Origin: Candidatus Sulfopaludibacter sp. SbA3
GTDB taxonomy: Bacteria; Acidobacteriota; Terriglobia; Bryobacterales; Bryobacteraceae
DNA length: 57,557 bases
NCBI GenBank assembly: GCA_945890485.1
Contig: CAMDCN010000004.1
Location: 417,813-475,369 of the forward strand
Reading direction: 5' to 3'
The first letter of the stretch is position 1. Each line of letters starts with the position of its first letter. Positions 8,467-19,182 of this stretch are shown piece by piece. The notes under the pieces are model-generated. The model ran no database searches and was not told the origin of the DNA. It saw only the letters and a program-made list of their open reading frames with translations. The position numbers and the translations under genes were made by a program.

Positions 8467-9159
8467 ATGAGCGAACTTCGGACCCTGCAGTCCACCGACA
8501 TTCCCGCGGCGATGCGACTCGTCGAGGCCGCCAACTGGAACCAGACCGCGGAGGATTGGGAGCGTACTTTGGCGTTGGCGCCGGAGACGTGTTGGGGCGT
8601 CTTCGCCGACGGCAACCTGGCGGCAACAACGACGGCCGTGCGGTATGCGAACGGCGTCGTCTGGATCGGCATGGTGCTGACGGCGCCGGAGTATCGCGGA
8701 AGGGGATACGCCACGATGCTCATGGAGGAGGCGCTGCAGATGGACGCGGCGTGTTTTCGGCTCGACGCGACCGCCATGGGCGCGCCGTTGTATCGCAAGC
8801 TGGGATTCCTCGACGAGCAGGCGATTGAGCGCTGGGAGCGGCCTGGGGCGGCCGTGGCGTACGACCCTCGACTGTTGGCCGCGCTGGCGGGTGCCGGCCC
8901 CTGCGTGGGGCGACCCGGGCGGAAGGCTTGGTACTTTGGCCCCTGGGTGGGCGCGGGCCTGGAAATGGCGCTGCAGATGACCATCTCCCGCCGCAGCGGT
9001 GAGGCGATCTACTGGGATCTGTTTCCCGCTGACGCCGAGGCGGTACAACTGGCCGAGCGCTATGGATTCGCCCGTTTGCGAGAGTTGGTGCGGATGCGGC
9101 GCGGGCCGTTCGTACCGGACGTGCCGGCGCGGGCCATCTGCGGGTTCGAATTTGGCTGA
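8467..9159 (+). CDS. GNAT family N-acetyltransferase
   Basis: 230 aa. The N-terminal ~130 residues are a GNAT fold: RTLQSTDIPAAMRLVEAANW at the start, then the acetyl-CoA loop VLTAPEYRGRGYATMLMEEAL (motif A, R/Q-x-x-G-x-G/A type). The remaining ~90 residues form a second, more divergent half (ISRRSGEAIYWDLFPADAEAV), as in two-domain acetyltransferases. Substrate unknown. It is the first gene of a compact forward run (spacing 21 bases to the next gene) that continues to ClpC, and it diverges from the hydrolase gene over about 50 bases. Confidence 0.8.
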   Translation: MSELRTLQSTDIPAAMRLVEAANWNQTAEDWERTLALAPETCWGVFADGNLAATTTAVRYANGVVWIGMVLTAPEYRGRGYATMLMEEALQMDAACFRLDATAMGAPLYRKLGFLDEQAIERWERPGAAVAYDPRLLAALAGAGPCVGRPGRKAWYFGPWVGAGLEMALQMTISRRSGEAIYWDLFPADAEAVQLAERYGFARLRELVRMRRGPFVPDVPARAICGFEFG

Positions 9160-9180
9160 GGCTCGTGATAGCCTTTGCTG

Positions 9181-10476
<1,296 letters not shown>

Positions 10477-10478
10477 CG

Positions 10479-11201
10479 ATGATGACTCGATTTGGGTTCG
10501 TTTCGTTATTGGCGAGTCCGCTCCTCGCCCAACCGAGCAGCAAGGATGTATTCCTGCTGGCCGGACAGTCCAACATGGCCGGCCGCGGCGTGGTGGAGGC
10601 GGTGGACAAACAGGCGATGGCAGGGATTTCGGTTTTCACGAAGGCGAAGGCTTGGGGCCCGGCGGTGGACCCGTTACATTTTGACAAGCCGGACATCGCT
10701 GGCGTTGGCTTGGGCCGGACGTTTGCGGCTACGGTGCAGAAGCATAGCGAATTGAAAGAGATCGGCTTGATTCCGGCCGCCATGGGCGGATCGAGCCTGC
10801 AGGAGTGGGCGCCGGGCGGGCCGTTGTTCACGAATGCTGTCGAGCGGACGAAGGCGGCGGGTGGGCGGCTCCGCGGAATCTTATGGCACCAGGGCGAGGC
10901 GGACGCGGTGGCCGGCCTCGAAAGCACCTATGCCGAGCGTTGGATGGTGGTGATGACAGCGCTGCGAGAAGCCGTGGGGGACGTGCCCGTGGTGGTGGGA
11001 GAATTGGGCCGGTTCAACCCGAAGTATGCCGCCGTGAGCGAGCAACTGGCTTCGCTGGTGGTGCGATATCCCCGGGTCGGGTTCGTCAGCGCGGGCGGTT
11101 TGAAGGCAAAAGCGGACGGGGTTCACTTCGACGCCCCTTCCTTAAAGGAGTTCGGCCGGCGCTACGCCCATGCCTGGCTCATGCTGGCCGGAAATTGGTG
11201 A
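10479..11201 (+). CDS. Sialate O-acetylesterase-like (SASA) hydrolase
   Basis: 240 aa from the first of two adjacent ATG codons (10479, 10482). A signal peptide (FGFVSLLASPLLAQ) is followed by the SGNH-type block I VFLLAGQSNMAGRG with nucleophile Ser31. LWHQGEADA is the conserved block around the catalytic region and DGVHFDAPS near the C-terminus supplies the Asp/His pair. This places it in the SASA/carbohydrate esterase 6 group that removes acetyl groups from sugars. With the oxidoreductase just upstream it suggests carbohydrate breakdown outside the cytoplasm. Confidence 0.88.
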   Translation: MMTRFGFVSLLASPLLAQPSSKDVFLLAGQSNMAGRGVVEAVDKQAMAGISVFTKAKAWGPAVDPLHFDKPDIAGVGLGRTFAATVQKHSELKEIGLIPAAMGGSSLQEWAPGGPLFTNAVERTKAAGGRLRGILWHQGEADAVAGLESTYAERWMVVMTALREAVGDVPVVVGELGRFNPKYAAVSEQLASLVVRYPRVGFVSAGGLKAKADGVHFDAPSLKEFGRRYAHAWLMLAGNW

Positions 11202-11216
11202 TAGCCTGAAGTTACG

Positions 11217-11897
11217 GTGGATCAGGTCGCAATACGCACGGTAGGACTCAGGAAGACGTACCAATCCGGTGCGAACGAGCTCACTGTGTTTGCCAACCTG
11301 GATCTCGCCGTAGCCCAGGGCGAACGAGTGGCGCTGATGGGCGCCAGCGGCGCGGGCAAGTCCACATTATTGCACTGTCTGGGCGGACTGGACCGGCCAA
11401 CCGCTGGAAAGATTTTTTGTGGTGACCGGGAGCTGCACTCGCTGAATGAGACCGAGTTGGCGAGCTTTCGCAACCGCGAGGTTGGGTTCGTTTGGCAGAT
11501 TCACTATCTCCTCCCGGAGTTTACGGCCGAAGAGAATGTGATGATGCCGCTGCTGATTCGAGGAATTTCCCGGGAAGAGGCCGCTCCGGCGGCGCGAGCC
11601 AGGCTGGACGAAGTGGGGTTGAGCGCACGGGCGCACCACCGAGCGGGCGAACTTTCGGGCGGAGAGCAGCAGCGAGTGGTGCTGGCGCGGGCTCTGGTGG
11701 GCCGGCCGAAATATTTGTTGGCCGATGAGCCGACGGGGAATCTGGATGAACGGACGGGCGAAATGATCAGCAGCCTGTTGCGCGACCTGCATCGGTCGCA
11801 CGGTCTGACTTCAATTTACGTCACCCACAATCCGAATTTTGCCCGGTCCTGCGACCGGGTGTTGTGTCTGCAGAATGGAGAACTAGGGCATGTTTGA
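11217..11897 (+). CDS. ABC transporter ATP-binding protein, LolD/MacB type
   Basis: 226 aa starting with GTG at 11217, 15 bases after the esterase stop. Walker [10 protein letters not shown] at 42-50, Q-loop region [18 protein letters not shown], signature LSGGEQQRV and Walker [12 protein letters not shown] are all present. The text [19 protein letters not shown] is close to LolD of lipoprotein release complexes. No permease gene (LolC/LolE, FtsX/MacB type) is in the window, so the partner must be elsewhere. The last 8 bases overlap the start of clpC, implying coupled translation. Confidence 0.92.
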   Translation: MDQVAIRTVGLRKTYQSGANELTVFANLDLAVAQGERVALMGASGAGKSTLLHCLGGLDRPTAGKIFCGDRELHSLNETELASFRNREVGFVWQIHYLLPEFTAEENVMMPLLIRGISREEAAPAARARLDEVGLSARAHHRAGELSGGEQQRVVLARALVGRPKYLLADEPTGNLDERTGEMISSLLRDLHRSHGLTSIYVTHNPNFARSCDRVLCLQNGELGHV

Positions 11898-14370
11898 ACG
11901 CTATACAGAGAAGGCGCGCCGGGTGATCTTCTTCGCCCGATACGAGGCTTCGCAGTTTGGAAGTCCGTACATAGAAACTGAGCACCTGCTTCTTGGTCTG
12001 CTGCGCGAGGACAAGGCCCTGGCGAACCGCTTCTTGCGTTCGCATGCCGCCATTGAATCCATCCGCAAACAGATTGAAGCCCACACAACGATTCGCGAGA
12101 AGGTTTCGACCAGCGTCGACTTGCCGTTGAGCCACGAATGCAAGCGTGTCCTCGCTTATGGCGCCGAAGAAGCCGAACGGCTGAGCCACAAGCACATCGG
12201 CACCGAACACCTAATGCTGGGGCTGTTGCGCGAAGAGAAGTGCTTTGCGGCGGAGATCCTGCACGAGCGCGGTCTGCGGTTGAGCCAAGTGCGGGAGGAG
12301 ATCGCGCGGTCGAGTTCGGAGAAGATTACGTCAAACCGGCCGAAAGAAAGCTCGCTGCTCAGCGAGTTCAGCCGCGATATGACGCAGTTGGCGATCGACA
12401 CGCAGCTTGATCCACTCATCGGGCGGGACTTCGAAGTCGAGCGGGTCGTGCAGATTCTCTGCCGCCGCACGAAGAACAACCCCGTGCTGATTGGCGAACC
12501 CGGCGTCGGCAAGACGGCGATCGTCGAAGGCTTGGCGCAACGGATTGCCGAAGGCGACGTGCCATCGTTCCTGGCCGACAAGCGTATTCTGGCGCTGGAC
12601 CTTTCGCTGATCGTCGCGGGCACCAAGTATCGCGGCCAGTTCGAAGAACGGCTGAAGACCATCATGAAAGAGCTGATGGAGAATCAGAACGCCATTATCT
12701 TCATCGATGAGCTGCATACGCTGGTGGGCGCGGGATCGGCCGAGGGTTCGCTGGACGCCGCCAACATTCTGAAGCCGGCCTTGAGCCGCGGCGAGATCCA
12801 GTGCATCGGCGCGACCACGCCGGCCGAGTACCGGAAGTCGATTGAGAAAGACCGCTCTCTTGAACGGCGCTTCCAGGCCGTGAAGGTTCCGCCGCCGAAC
12901 GAAAGCGACGCGATCAAAATCATGTACGGCATCAAGGAGCGCTACGAGAAGTTCCATGCCGTGGCGTATACCGATGAAGCGATCGAGGCGAGCGTCTATG
13001 CCTCAAACCGCTTTATCCCGGACCGCTTCCTGCCGGACAAGGCCATCGACCTGATCGACGAGGCGGGTGCGCGGGTAAAGCTGAAGCAAACGACCCTGCC
13101 GGCCGAGGTTTCTGAGATTCAGAAGCGGATCAAGTTCATCGTGCACCGCATGGAGAACGCGATTGCCAGCCATGAGTTTGAGAAGGCTCGTTTCTACTCG
13201 GACGAAGAGCGGAAGGAACGCGAGAATCTGCGGGTTCTGCGCGAGAAGTACAACCTCGACGACGCCTCCACCGGCACCGTAACCAAGGACGACATCGAAG
13301 ACGTCGTCGCCCGTTGGACCGGCGTACCGATGACGTCGATCAAGGAAGAAGAGATCCAGAAGCTGCTCCGGATTGAAGAGGAGCTGCACAAGCGCGTGGT
13401 GAGCCAGGAGAAGGCGATTAACGCCCTCGCCCGCGCCATCCGCCGTTCGCGGGCCGGATTGAAGTCGCCTAAGCGGCCGGCCGGTTCGTTCCTATTCCTT
13501 GGCCCGACGGGCGTCGGCAAGACCGAGGTCGCGCGCGCCTTGGCCGACTTCCTGTTCGGCAGCGAGAAGAGCCTCATTCGCTTCGACATGTCGGAGTATA
13601 TGGAGAAGCATTCGGTATCGAAGCTGATCGGCTCGCCTCCCGGATACGTTGGTTACGAGGAGGGCGGCCAATTGACCGAGCGCGTGAAGCGCCAGCCGTA
13701 CTCCATCATCCTGCTCGACGAGATTGAGAAAGCCCATCCGGACATCTACAACATCCTGTTGCAGGTGTTTGAAGACGGCCAGTTAACCGATGGTCTCGGC
13801 AACATGGTGGACTTCAAAAACACCATTATCATCATGACTTCAAACCTGGGAGCCCGGTTCCTCGACAAGAAGTCGCAGCTCGGTTTCGCTTCGCCGAACC
13901 AAGCCGTACCGGCTAAGATCGAGGACCAGGTGATGGGCGAGGTGAAGCGGGCGTTCAACCCCGAATTCCTCAACCGTCTCGACGAAGTGATTCTTTTCAC
14001 GTCGCTCCTCGACGAAGATCTGCTGCAGATCGTCTCTCTGCTGGTGGACCAGATCAACGTAAATCTGGCGACCAAGCAGATCAAGATCCATCTGCGCGAA
14101 GACGCCGCGAAGTACATACTCGAGAAGACCTGCGGAGACCGCAGCTACGGCGCCCGGCCGTTGCGGCGGGCACTGCAGAAATACATTGAGGATCCGCTGT
14201 CGGAAGCCCTGATCCAGGGTTCCCTGCCCCGGCCTTCAGAGTTTGAAGTCTATCTGGGCGATTCCGGGATTATGTGCCGGCAGACCAGCGGCGAGGGTTC
14301 GGAAGAGGAAGCCACCGTCGGCGCCGGCGGCGGCACGGGTGGTCCGATCACGACGCTTTACCCGTTCTAA
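11890..14370 (+). CDS. clpC: ATP-dependent Clp protease ATP-binding subunit ClpC
   Basis: 826 aa, normal for ClpC. Two Clp_N repeats occupy about 1-145 ([20 protein letters not shown], then [20 protein letters not shown]). D1 AAA+ has Walker A GEPGVGKT at 202-209; a UVR-like middle region with coiled coil lies at ~400-470; D2 has Walker A GPTGVGKT at 538-545 and [13 protein letters not shown]-terminal AAA lid D2-small ([20 protein letters not shown]) is complete, followed by a Gly-rich tail. It unfolds substrates for ClpP, possibly with adaptors; mcsA/mcsB/ctsR are not nearby. It overlaps the LolD-like gene and ends just before a terminator. Confidence 0.97.
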   Translation: MFERYTEKARRVIFFARYEASQFGSPYIETEHLLLGLLREDKALANRFLRSHAAIESIRKQIEAHTTIREKVSTSVDLPLSHECKRVLAYGAEEAERLSHKHIGTEHLMLGLLREEKCFAAEILHERGLRLSQVREEIARSSSEKITSNRPKESSLLSEFSRDMTQLAIDTQLDPLIGRDFEVERVVQILCRRTKNNPVLIGEPGVGKTAIVEGLAQRIAEGDVPSFLADKRILALDLSLIVAGTKYRGQFEERLKTIMKELMENQNAIIFIDELHTLVGAGSAEGSLDAANILKPALSRGEIQCIGATTPAEYRKSIEKDRSLERRFQAVKVPPPNESDAIKIMYGIKERYEKFHAVAYTDEAIEASVYASNRFIPDRFLPDKAIDLIDEAGARVKLKQTTLPAEVSEIQKRIKFIVHRMENAIASHEFEKARFYSDEERKERENLRVLREKYNLDDASTGTVTKDDIEDVVARWTGVPMTSIKEEEIQKLLRIEEELHKRVVSQEKAINALARAIRRSRAGLKSPKRPAGSFLFLGPTGVGKTEVARALADFLFGSEKSLIRFDMSEYMEKHSVSKLIGSPPGYVGYEEGGQLTERVKRQPYSIILLDEIEKAHPDIYNILLQVFEDGQLTDGLGNMVDFKNTIIIMTSNLGARFLDKKSQLGFASPNQAVPAKIEDQVMGEVKRAFNPEFLNRLDEVILFTSLLDEDLLQIVSLLVDQINVNLATKQIKIHLREDAAKYILEKTCGDRSYGARPLRRALQKYIEDPLSEALIQGSLPRPSEFEVYLGDSGIMCRQTSGEGSEEEATVGAGGGTGGPITTLYPF

Positions 14371-14388
14371 ATTCGGGTTGTCAAAATC

Positions 14389-14435
14389 CATAGTCCCCTG
14401 TATCGGATCTCTTCGATTCAGGGGACTATGTTTTT
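14389..14435 (+). terminator. Rho-independent terminator after clpC
   Basis: A perfect 12-bp stem (CATAGTCCCCTG with CAGGGGACTATG, 14389-14400 and 14419-14430) is followed by five T residues (14431-14435). The 18-base loop contains a further ATCG/CGAT pairing. The next gene starts at 14436, directly after the T run, and its only candidate ribosome binding site (AGGGGA) lies in the 3' arm of this hairpin. Confidence 0.85.
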
Positions 14436-14963
14436 ATGGACACGAACAGATTGATCCAACAGATTCAGCAGTTGGATGAACAGGAGCGGGCGGTAGTAGC
14501 CGCTCTACTAAACCAAAGCACGATCGCCAGAGACATTAACCAAGAGTTCAGCGGCCAACTGACTTTCGGTCAGCGAGTGGCCGACCGGGTAGCCTCTTTT
14601 GGCGGTAGCTGGTCCTTTCTGGGGCTATTCCTCGGCTCCATGCTTTTGTGGATCCTGTCGAACGTCGGCCGGCCAGAAGCATTCGATCCCTATCCCTTCA
14701 TACTGCTCAATCTGGTACTGAGCTGCGTGGCGGCAATCCAGGCGCCAGTGATCATGATGAGCCAAAACCGGCAATCCGTGCGGGATCGCCTGGACGCCCG
14801 TCATGACTATGAGATCAACCTGAAGGCGGAGATGGAAGTGATGGGTCTCCACACCAAGGTGGACGAACTGCGAGACACGCAGTGGGCCGCCTTGGTCGCA
14901 CTCCAGCAACGGCAGATCGAAATGCTGACGCACATCCAATCGCACTTGGAACGGCGACCATAG
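14436..14963 (+). CDS. DUF1003 family membrane protein
   Basis: 175 aa. N-terminal helical cytoplasmic part, then TFGQRVADRVASFGGSWSFL, the DUF1003 hallmark, two membrane segments at about 63-80 and 89-108 (FLGLFLGSMLLWILSNVG; PFILLNLVLSCVAAIQAPVI), and a C-terminal helical tail starting SQNRQSVRDRLDARHDYEINL. Function of the family is unknown. The start ATG follows the clpC terminator with no spacer, and the Shine-Dalgarno-like AGGGGA is buried in that hairpin, so expression may depend on the hairpin being open. Confidence 0.88.
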   Translation: MDTNRLIQQIQQLDEQERAVVAALLNQSTIARDINQEFSGQLTFGQRVADRVASFGGSWSFLGLFLGSMLLWILSNVGRPEAFDPYPFILLNLVLSCVAAIQAPVIMMSQNRQSVRDRLDARHDYEINLKAEMEVMGLHTKVDELRDTQWAALVALQQRQIEMLTHIQSHLERRP

Positions 14964-14978
14964 CGCCGGTTCACAGTG

Positions 14979-15191
14979 CTAGGATTTGGCTTGCATTTGC
15001 TTGGCCCGCGTCGGGTCAAGAATCGTCCGCAAACGGTTCAACAAGCTCTTGCCGAGGCTAAGCTCAGCGGAGTTCCCCTTGAATCCGGGCATTTTGGGAT
15101 CGATGAATTCCCGCCGGAACAGTTGATCGGCGGCCAACGCGGTGAGCAATTGGAGTTCCGGGATGGTCAGTTGAACGGTGGTTTGAGTCAT
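14979..15191 (-). CDS. Hypothetical small protein, 70 aa
   Basis: Unrecognised. 70 aa, no membrane segment: a helical N-terminal part (VQLTIPELQLLTALAADQLFRREF) and a basic C-terminal helix (LSLGKSLLNRLRTILDP). Its ATG overlaps the stop of the upstream 120-aa gene by four bases (ATGA), so they form a translationally coupled pair. It converges on the DUF1003 gene with 15 bases between stops. Confidence 0.6.
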   Translation of the reverse strand: MTQTTVQLTIPELQLLTALAADQLFRREFIDPKMPGFKGNSAELSLGKSLLNRLRTILDPTRAKQMQAKS

Positions 15192-15550
15192 AACGATTTG
15201 TCCTTAGAGGGGCGATTGGACTTCAGAGTCTGGTACCGGGGATCGGCGAAAATGAGCTGGCGAACCTGATCATGCAGTTCCCGCCACTCCCGCAGAAAGT
15301 AGCCGGCGTCACGGCGGGCCATAACTTCGGACCGCTTCTCTTCGAGGATGGCGATGATCGCCAATGTCGCATCGCGCTCGGCATCCGGCTGCTGACGGGC
15401 AACAGCAAGAAATGCTTGGGCGACCCGATCGAACTCAGCCTCCACCTGGGGCCGAATTTGAATCGCCCAGTCGATCTGCCCCGGCGTTCCGGTCAGTTCG
15501 TTCAGGGAGACAGGCTCGGCTTCCGTAGCGGCCAGCGGTGGAGCTTTCAT
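15188..15550 (-). CDS. Hypothetical protein, 120 aa, predicted helical
   Basis: Unrecognised. A strong Shine-Dalgarno (AGGAGG, spacing about 5) precedes the ATG at 15550, which supports expression. The protein is mainly charged amphipathic helix (PQVEAEFDRVAQAFLAVARQ; RDATLAIIAILEEKRSEVMA; GYFLREWRELHDQVRQLIF). No catalytic motif or signal peptide. First gene of a two-gene unit with the 70-aa ORF. Confidence 0.65.
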   Translation of the reverse strand: MKAPPLAATEAEPVSLNELTGTPGQIDWAIQIRPQVEAEFDRVAQAFLAVARQQPDAERDATLAIIAILEEKRSEVMARRDAGYFLREWRELHDQVRQLIFADPRYQTLKSNRPSKDKSL

Positions 15551-15692
15551 TGCGACCTCCTCGGTATTTGCACGGAGCCTAAGAGGAGGGGCGGTAGCGC
15601 CGGACTTAGTTCAGACGCCAAGGACGTAGACAGGAATGCCTACGCCCTTAACAGTTGCATTAGTTGGTACAGCTTGTCAATGAACTCAGTAG

Positions 15693-18600
15693 TTACCACT
15701 TGATGCGGAGCGCCAACTGGACGGCGCGGTTGAGGTTCGCCTGACCGGTAATCCGGCCGAAGTTCGCACTCGTCGGGTTGACATCCGGACCGTTGAACGA
15801 AACACGGTTCATCAGATTGAATGCTTCTCCCCGCAGTTGGGCCGTCACCCGCTCAAAGAGCTTGAAGTTTTTGAGCACGGAGAGGTCGACGTTGTTAATC
15901 GTGTCGGCGCGGTAGTCGCTAAAGCGGGAGTTGAAGGTCCTTCGGTTCAGATCCAGTTGTTGATTGTTGACAGTATTGAACCGGGTCCGGTCGAACACAA
16001 TCAAGTTGCCCATCCCTTCCGGGTGACTGTTCCAGTTGAGGTCGCCGCCATTGTAAATGACGTTTCCCCAAGCCACCGTAGGGCCGGCTTGATTCGTGTA
16101 GATGACGTTCATCTGCCACCCGCCAACGATAGCGTCGACAAACCCGTTCGCGCCGGAAGCCAACGCCTTGCCTTTGCCAAACGGGAGTTCGTACATGCCG
16201 CTGGCGACGAAGCGGTAGGGACGGTCCTCTTCGGCGATGCGGCGCTCCAGGAACGGGTCAGCTGCGTTCAGCCGGCTCGTCGCCTCAATCATCTTCGAGC
16301 GTTGGAAATTCGTCATGAAGCTGAGGCCTTTGCTGAACCGCTTCTGCAATTGCACCTGAAACATGTGGAAGTTCGAATTGCCGTTGTTTTCGCCCTCGGC
16401 GCGGACACCATTCTGCCCGCTAAACTGCGGATAGGGACGCAGAAGTTGTTCCAAACTCACGCTGCTGCCGTTCAAATTCGTACCTGGCAGCAGGCCAGCG
16501 AAGGGATTGGGAACATTGGCGCGAACCCGGTTGATATTGTCTTGGTCCCGAACCGGCGAGGTCGACAGGAACGAGAGCGGGATGAAGTTGAGGTCCCGTC
16601 CCTCGGTCAGCCGGTTCGCGACGCTGCCGATGTAGCCGATTTCCATCAGGAAGTTTTTGCCCAGTTCCCGCTGCACGTTGAAGCTCCAGCGCCACGTCAT
16701 GGGTTGAGCAACCTTGTTGCGAAGGAACGTCACATTCTGGCCCAGGAATGTGCTGGAGCCCAGGCTCGATCCGACCGGCTGCAGGATGCCTCGGGGGAAG
16801 GGATTGTTTAGATAGGCGGTGGGCTGGCTCAGGTCGCCAATCTCGTTGGCCGGGACCGGAGTACGCTGGCTGAAACCGGGCTGGAGAACGCCGGTGGTGC
16901 CGTACGTGCTATAAAATACGCCTGCGCCACCACGGATCACGGTCTTCCCACCCAGTTTGCCAGGGCTCCAGGACAGACCAAAGCGGGGGCTAACGGCGTA
17001 GTTCGGCGGATCATAGATCGAGCGCCGGTTGCCATCCGCGAAGATGACGCCGCCGGTGGGATTGAAGTTGGCGGCCGGCAGCAGCGCATTCGGACTGCGC
17101 GAGTAGGCCGCTCGGGCAGCGGCCGTCGTCGAGTTCACCGCGGCATCGTCAAAGCCGACAATCGTCCGGTTGAAACGCTCGTTAGTGCCGGTCTCAATCT
17201 CGTAACGGATGCCCAGGTTCAAGGTCAGGTTGGAACGGGCGCGCCAGTCGTCTTGGATGAAGGTCGAGAAGTACTTGGCCTGCTGGGTCCGCGACGCGTT
17301 CACGTCAAAGTTGCTGTTGCCGTCCGGTCCAATCACCCCGAGCAGGAAGCTGGCGAGATCCTGGCCCAGCGGCGCGCCCGGGGAGTTGTCGAGTGGTCCG
17401 CGGGTATAGGAGTTGTTGAAAACGAACCGGCCCGAGGAGTTGCCGAAAGCGTTGGAACTTTCGCGCTGCTGCCGGATGTCAATGCCCGTTTTGAAGCTAT
17501 GCTTGCCGGTGATCTTGGTCAGAGTCGTGAAGATCTGGAAGCTGTCGAACGGCGTGCGGTCACCGCCAGACTCGCCGATATCGGTGAAGTTCGAAAAATC
17601 GATGAACGGAATCACGTTGCGGGCGCTCGCCGCAGCCATGTACTGCGGAAAACCGAGCGAGGTGAAGTCGTACCCATCGTGAGGCCGGGTGCTGCCTTCG
17701 GTGAAGCGGGTCCAGTTCAACCGCGTGTTCAGAAGCATCGACGGCGAGAGGGTGTAGACATCGTCGAACGTCGCGCCATTGTTTACGCGAGAGAGGAAGT
17801 TGCCGGTCACCGGGGTGCCGAAGCGGCGTCCGCGGTTCTCGAGACGATCATTGATCCGGTACGAGAAGAAGAACTTGTGCTTGTCGGAAGCGTTGACGTC
17901 TAACCGGCCCAAGTAAGAGAAGAAGTTGTCGCTGCGGACGGCGTTATTGAAATAGTTGTTGATGCCATCCGCGCCGCCGGCGGTATTCGGACCGGGAATC
18001 AGTCCCAAGATATTCCGTGATACCGGATTGATGCGGTTGGCGGGAATCACGTTATTGGGAAAAGGCTGCCGACGGACACGGGCGCCTTCCCGGGTACCGG
18101 TGAGCGGATCGTAGATCTGATAGTTGGCGTTGACCGAAAGCAATTGCGACAGGTTTCCGCCGCGCTGGGCCTCGGTCGGTACGGTCGAGAAGGTAGGCTC
18201 CGGTTCCGACTGCTTGATTCCTTCGTAGGCGAAGTACCAGAAAACTTTGTTCTTGCCGTTGAACAGCTTGGGAATGAATACTGGCCCGCTGGCCGTGACG
18301 CCGTATTGATTGAACCGCGTCACTGCCCGCCGCTGGTTTGCCGCGTTCGAGAAGAACTGATTGGCCTTGAGCTTCGACACTTGGTTGAACTCGTACAGCG
18401 AGCCATGGAAGTCGTTGGCCCCACCTTTCATCACCACGTTCACCGTGCCGCCGCCCGTGTTGCCGTAAGCCGCGTCCGACTGAAACACTTCTACCTTCAC
18501 TTCGGCTACAGAGTCCGCCGGGGGGTTGTACGCAACGCGGCGGTTACGAGTCATGTCCGGGGCGCCGTCCAAGAGGATCTCGTTCGACTGACCCTGCCCA

Positions 18601-19142
18601 CCACCCATCGAGAAGCCCGAGGGGCCGGCGTTGTCAAACGGGCGCGTGAAGCGAGGGTCCGACGCAGGCACCACGCCAAACGCCAATTGCGCCAAGCTCA
18701 GCGGCGTCCGGCCGTTCATCGGCATGGAATCCAATTGCGCCGTCGAAATCACTTGCCCGACCGAAGCCGAAGCCGTATTCAACTGCGAAACGTCAGCCGA
18801 AACCGTGATGCTTTCCGTGATTGCGCCCAAGCTAAGCGTGATGTTCTGCGACAACCGCTGGTTGGTGCCGATTCGAATCCCCGCCTGCACATACTTCTTA
18901 AAACCGCTGCCCTCAGCCGTCAATTCATAGTCGCCCGGAGGCACAAACGGGAGGGCGAAGGCTCCATCGGCGCCGGAGGTCGCCTCATAACCACTATTCG
19001 TAGCAGTTTCCCGCAAGCGGACTTTAGCGCCGGCAACGGCTGCCCCTTGTGGGTCGGTCACCAGTCCCGAAAGCGTGGACCGGAATTCCTGAGAAAAAAG
19101 CGCGACGCTGCATAGCGCGGCTAATGCGATGACTTGACGCAT
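15693..19142 (-). CDS. TonB-dependent receptor-like outer membrane protein with carboxypeptidase-regulatory domain
   Basis: 1149 aa. Signal peptide (MRQVIALAALCSVALFSQ), then a carboxypeptidase regulatory-like beta-sandwich at about 22-105 (SGLVTDPQGAAVAGAKVRLR), a plug domain (TAQLDSMPMNGRTPLSLAQL) and a long beta barrel ending in ALRIKW. This is the Oar/TonB-type architecture greatly expanded in Solibacter-like genomes and thought to take up plant oligomers or to act in surface biogenesis; the substrate cannot be told. A Shine-Dalgarno-like GGGATGAGG precedes the start. The M3 peptidase gene lies 40 bases upstream on the same strand, so they may be cotranscribed. Confidence 0.92.
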   Translation of the reverse strand: MRQVIALAALCSVALFSQEFRSTLSGLVTDPQGAAVAGAKVRLRETATNSGYEATSGADGAFALPFVPPGDYELTAEGSGFKKYVQAGIRIGTNQRLSQNITLSLGAITESITVSADVSQLNTASASVGQVISTAQLDSMPMNGRTPLSLAQLAFGVVPASDPRFTRPFDNAGPSGFSMGGGQGQSNEILLDGAPDMTRNRRVAYNPPADSVAEVKVEVFQSDAAYGNTGGGTVNVVMKGGANDFHGSLYEFNQVSKLKANQFFSNAANQRRAVTRFNQYGVTASGPVFIPKLFNGKNKVFWYFAYEGIKQSEPEPTFSTVPTEAQRGGNLSQLLSVNANYQIYDPLTGTREGARVRRQPFPNNVIPANRINPVSRNILGLIPGPNTAGGADGINNYFNNAVRSDNFFSYLGRLDVNASDKHKFFFSYRINDRLENRGRRFGTPVTGNFLSRVNNGATFDDVYTLSPSMLLNTRLNWTRFTEGSTRPHDGYDFTSLGFPQYMAAASARNVIPFIDFSNFTDIGESGGDRTPFDSFQIFTTLTKITGKHSFKTGIDIRQQRESSNAFGNSSGRFVFNNSYTRGPLDNSPGAPLGQDLASFLLGVIGPDGNSNFDVNASRTQQAKYFSTFIQDDWRARSNLTLNLGIRYEIETGTNERFNRTIVGFDDAAVNSTTAAARAAYSRSPNALLPAANFNPTGGVIFADGNRRSIYDPPNYAVSPRFGLSWSPGKLGGKTVIRGGAGVFYSTYGTTGVLQPGFSQRTPVPANEIGDLSQPTAYLNNPFPRGILQPVGSSLGSSTFLGQNVTFLRNKVAQPMTWRWSFNVQRELGKNFLMEIGYIGSVANRLTEGRDLNFIPLSFLSTSPVRDQDNINRVRANVPNPFAGLLPGTNLNGSSVSLEQLLRPYPQFSGQNGVRAEGENNGNSNFHMFQVQLQKRFSKGLSFMTNFQRSKMIEATSRLNAADPFLERRIAEEDRPYRFVASGMYELPFGKGKALASGANGFVDAIVGGWQMNVIYTNQAGPTVAWGNVIYNGGDLNWNSHPEGMGNLIVFDRTRFNTVNNQQLDLNRRTFNSRFSDYRADTINNVDLSVLKNFKLFERVTAQLRGEAFNLMNRVSFNGPDVNPTSANFGRITGQANLNRAVQLALRIKW

Positions 19143-19182
19143 AAAACCTCATCCCTCTGAACGTTACGTTGAGGAGATGATA

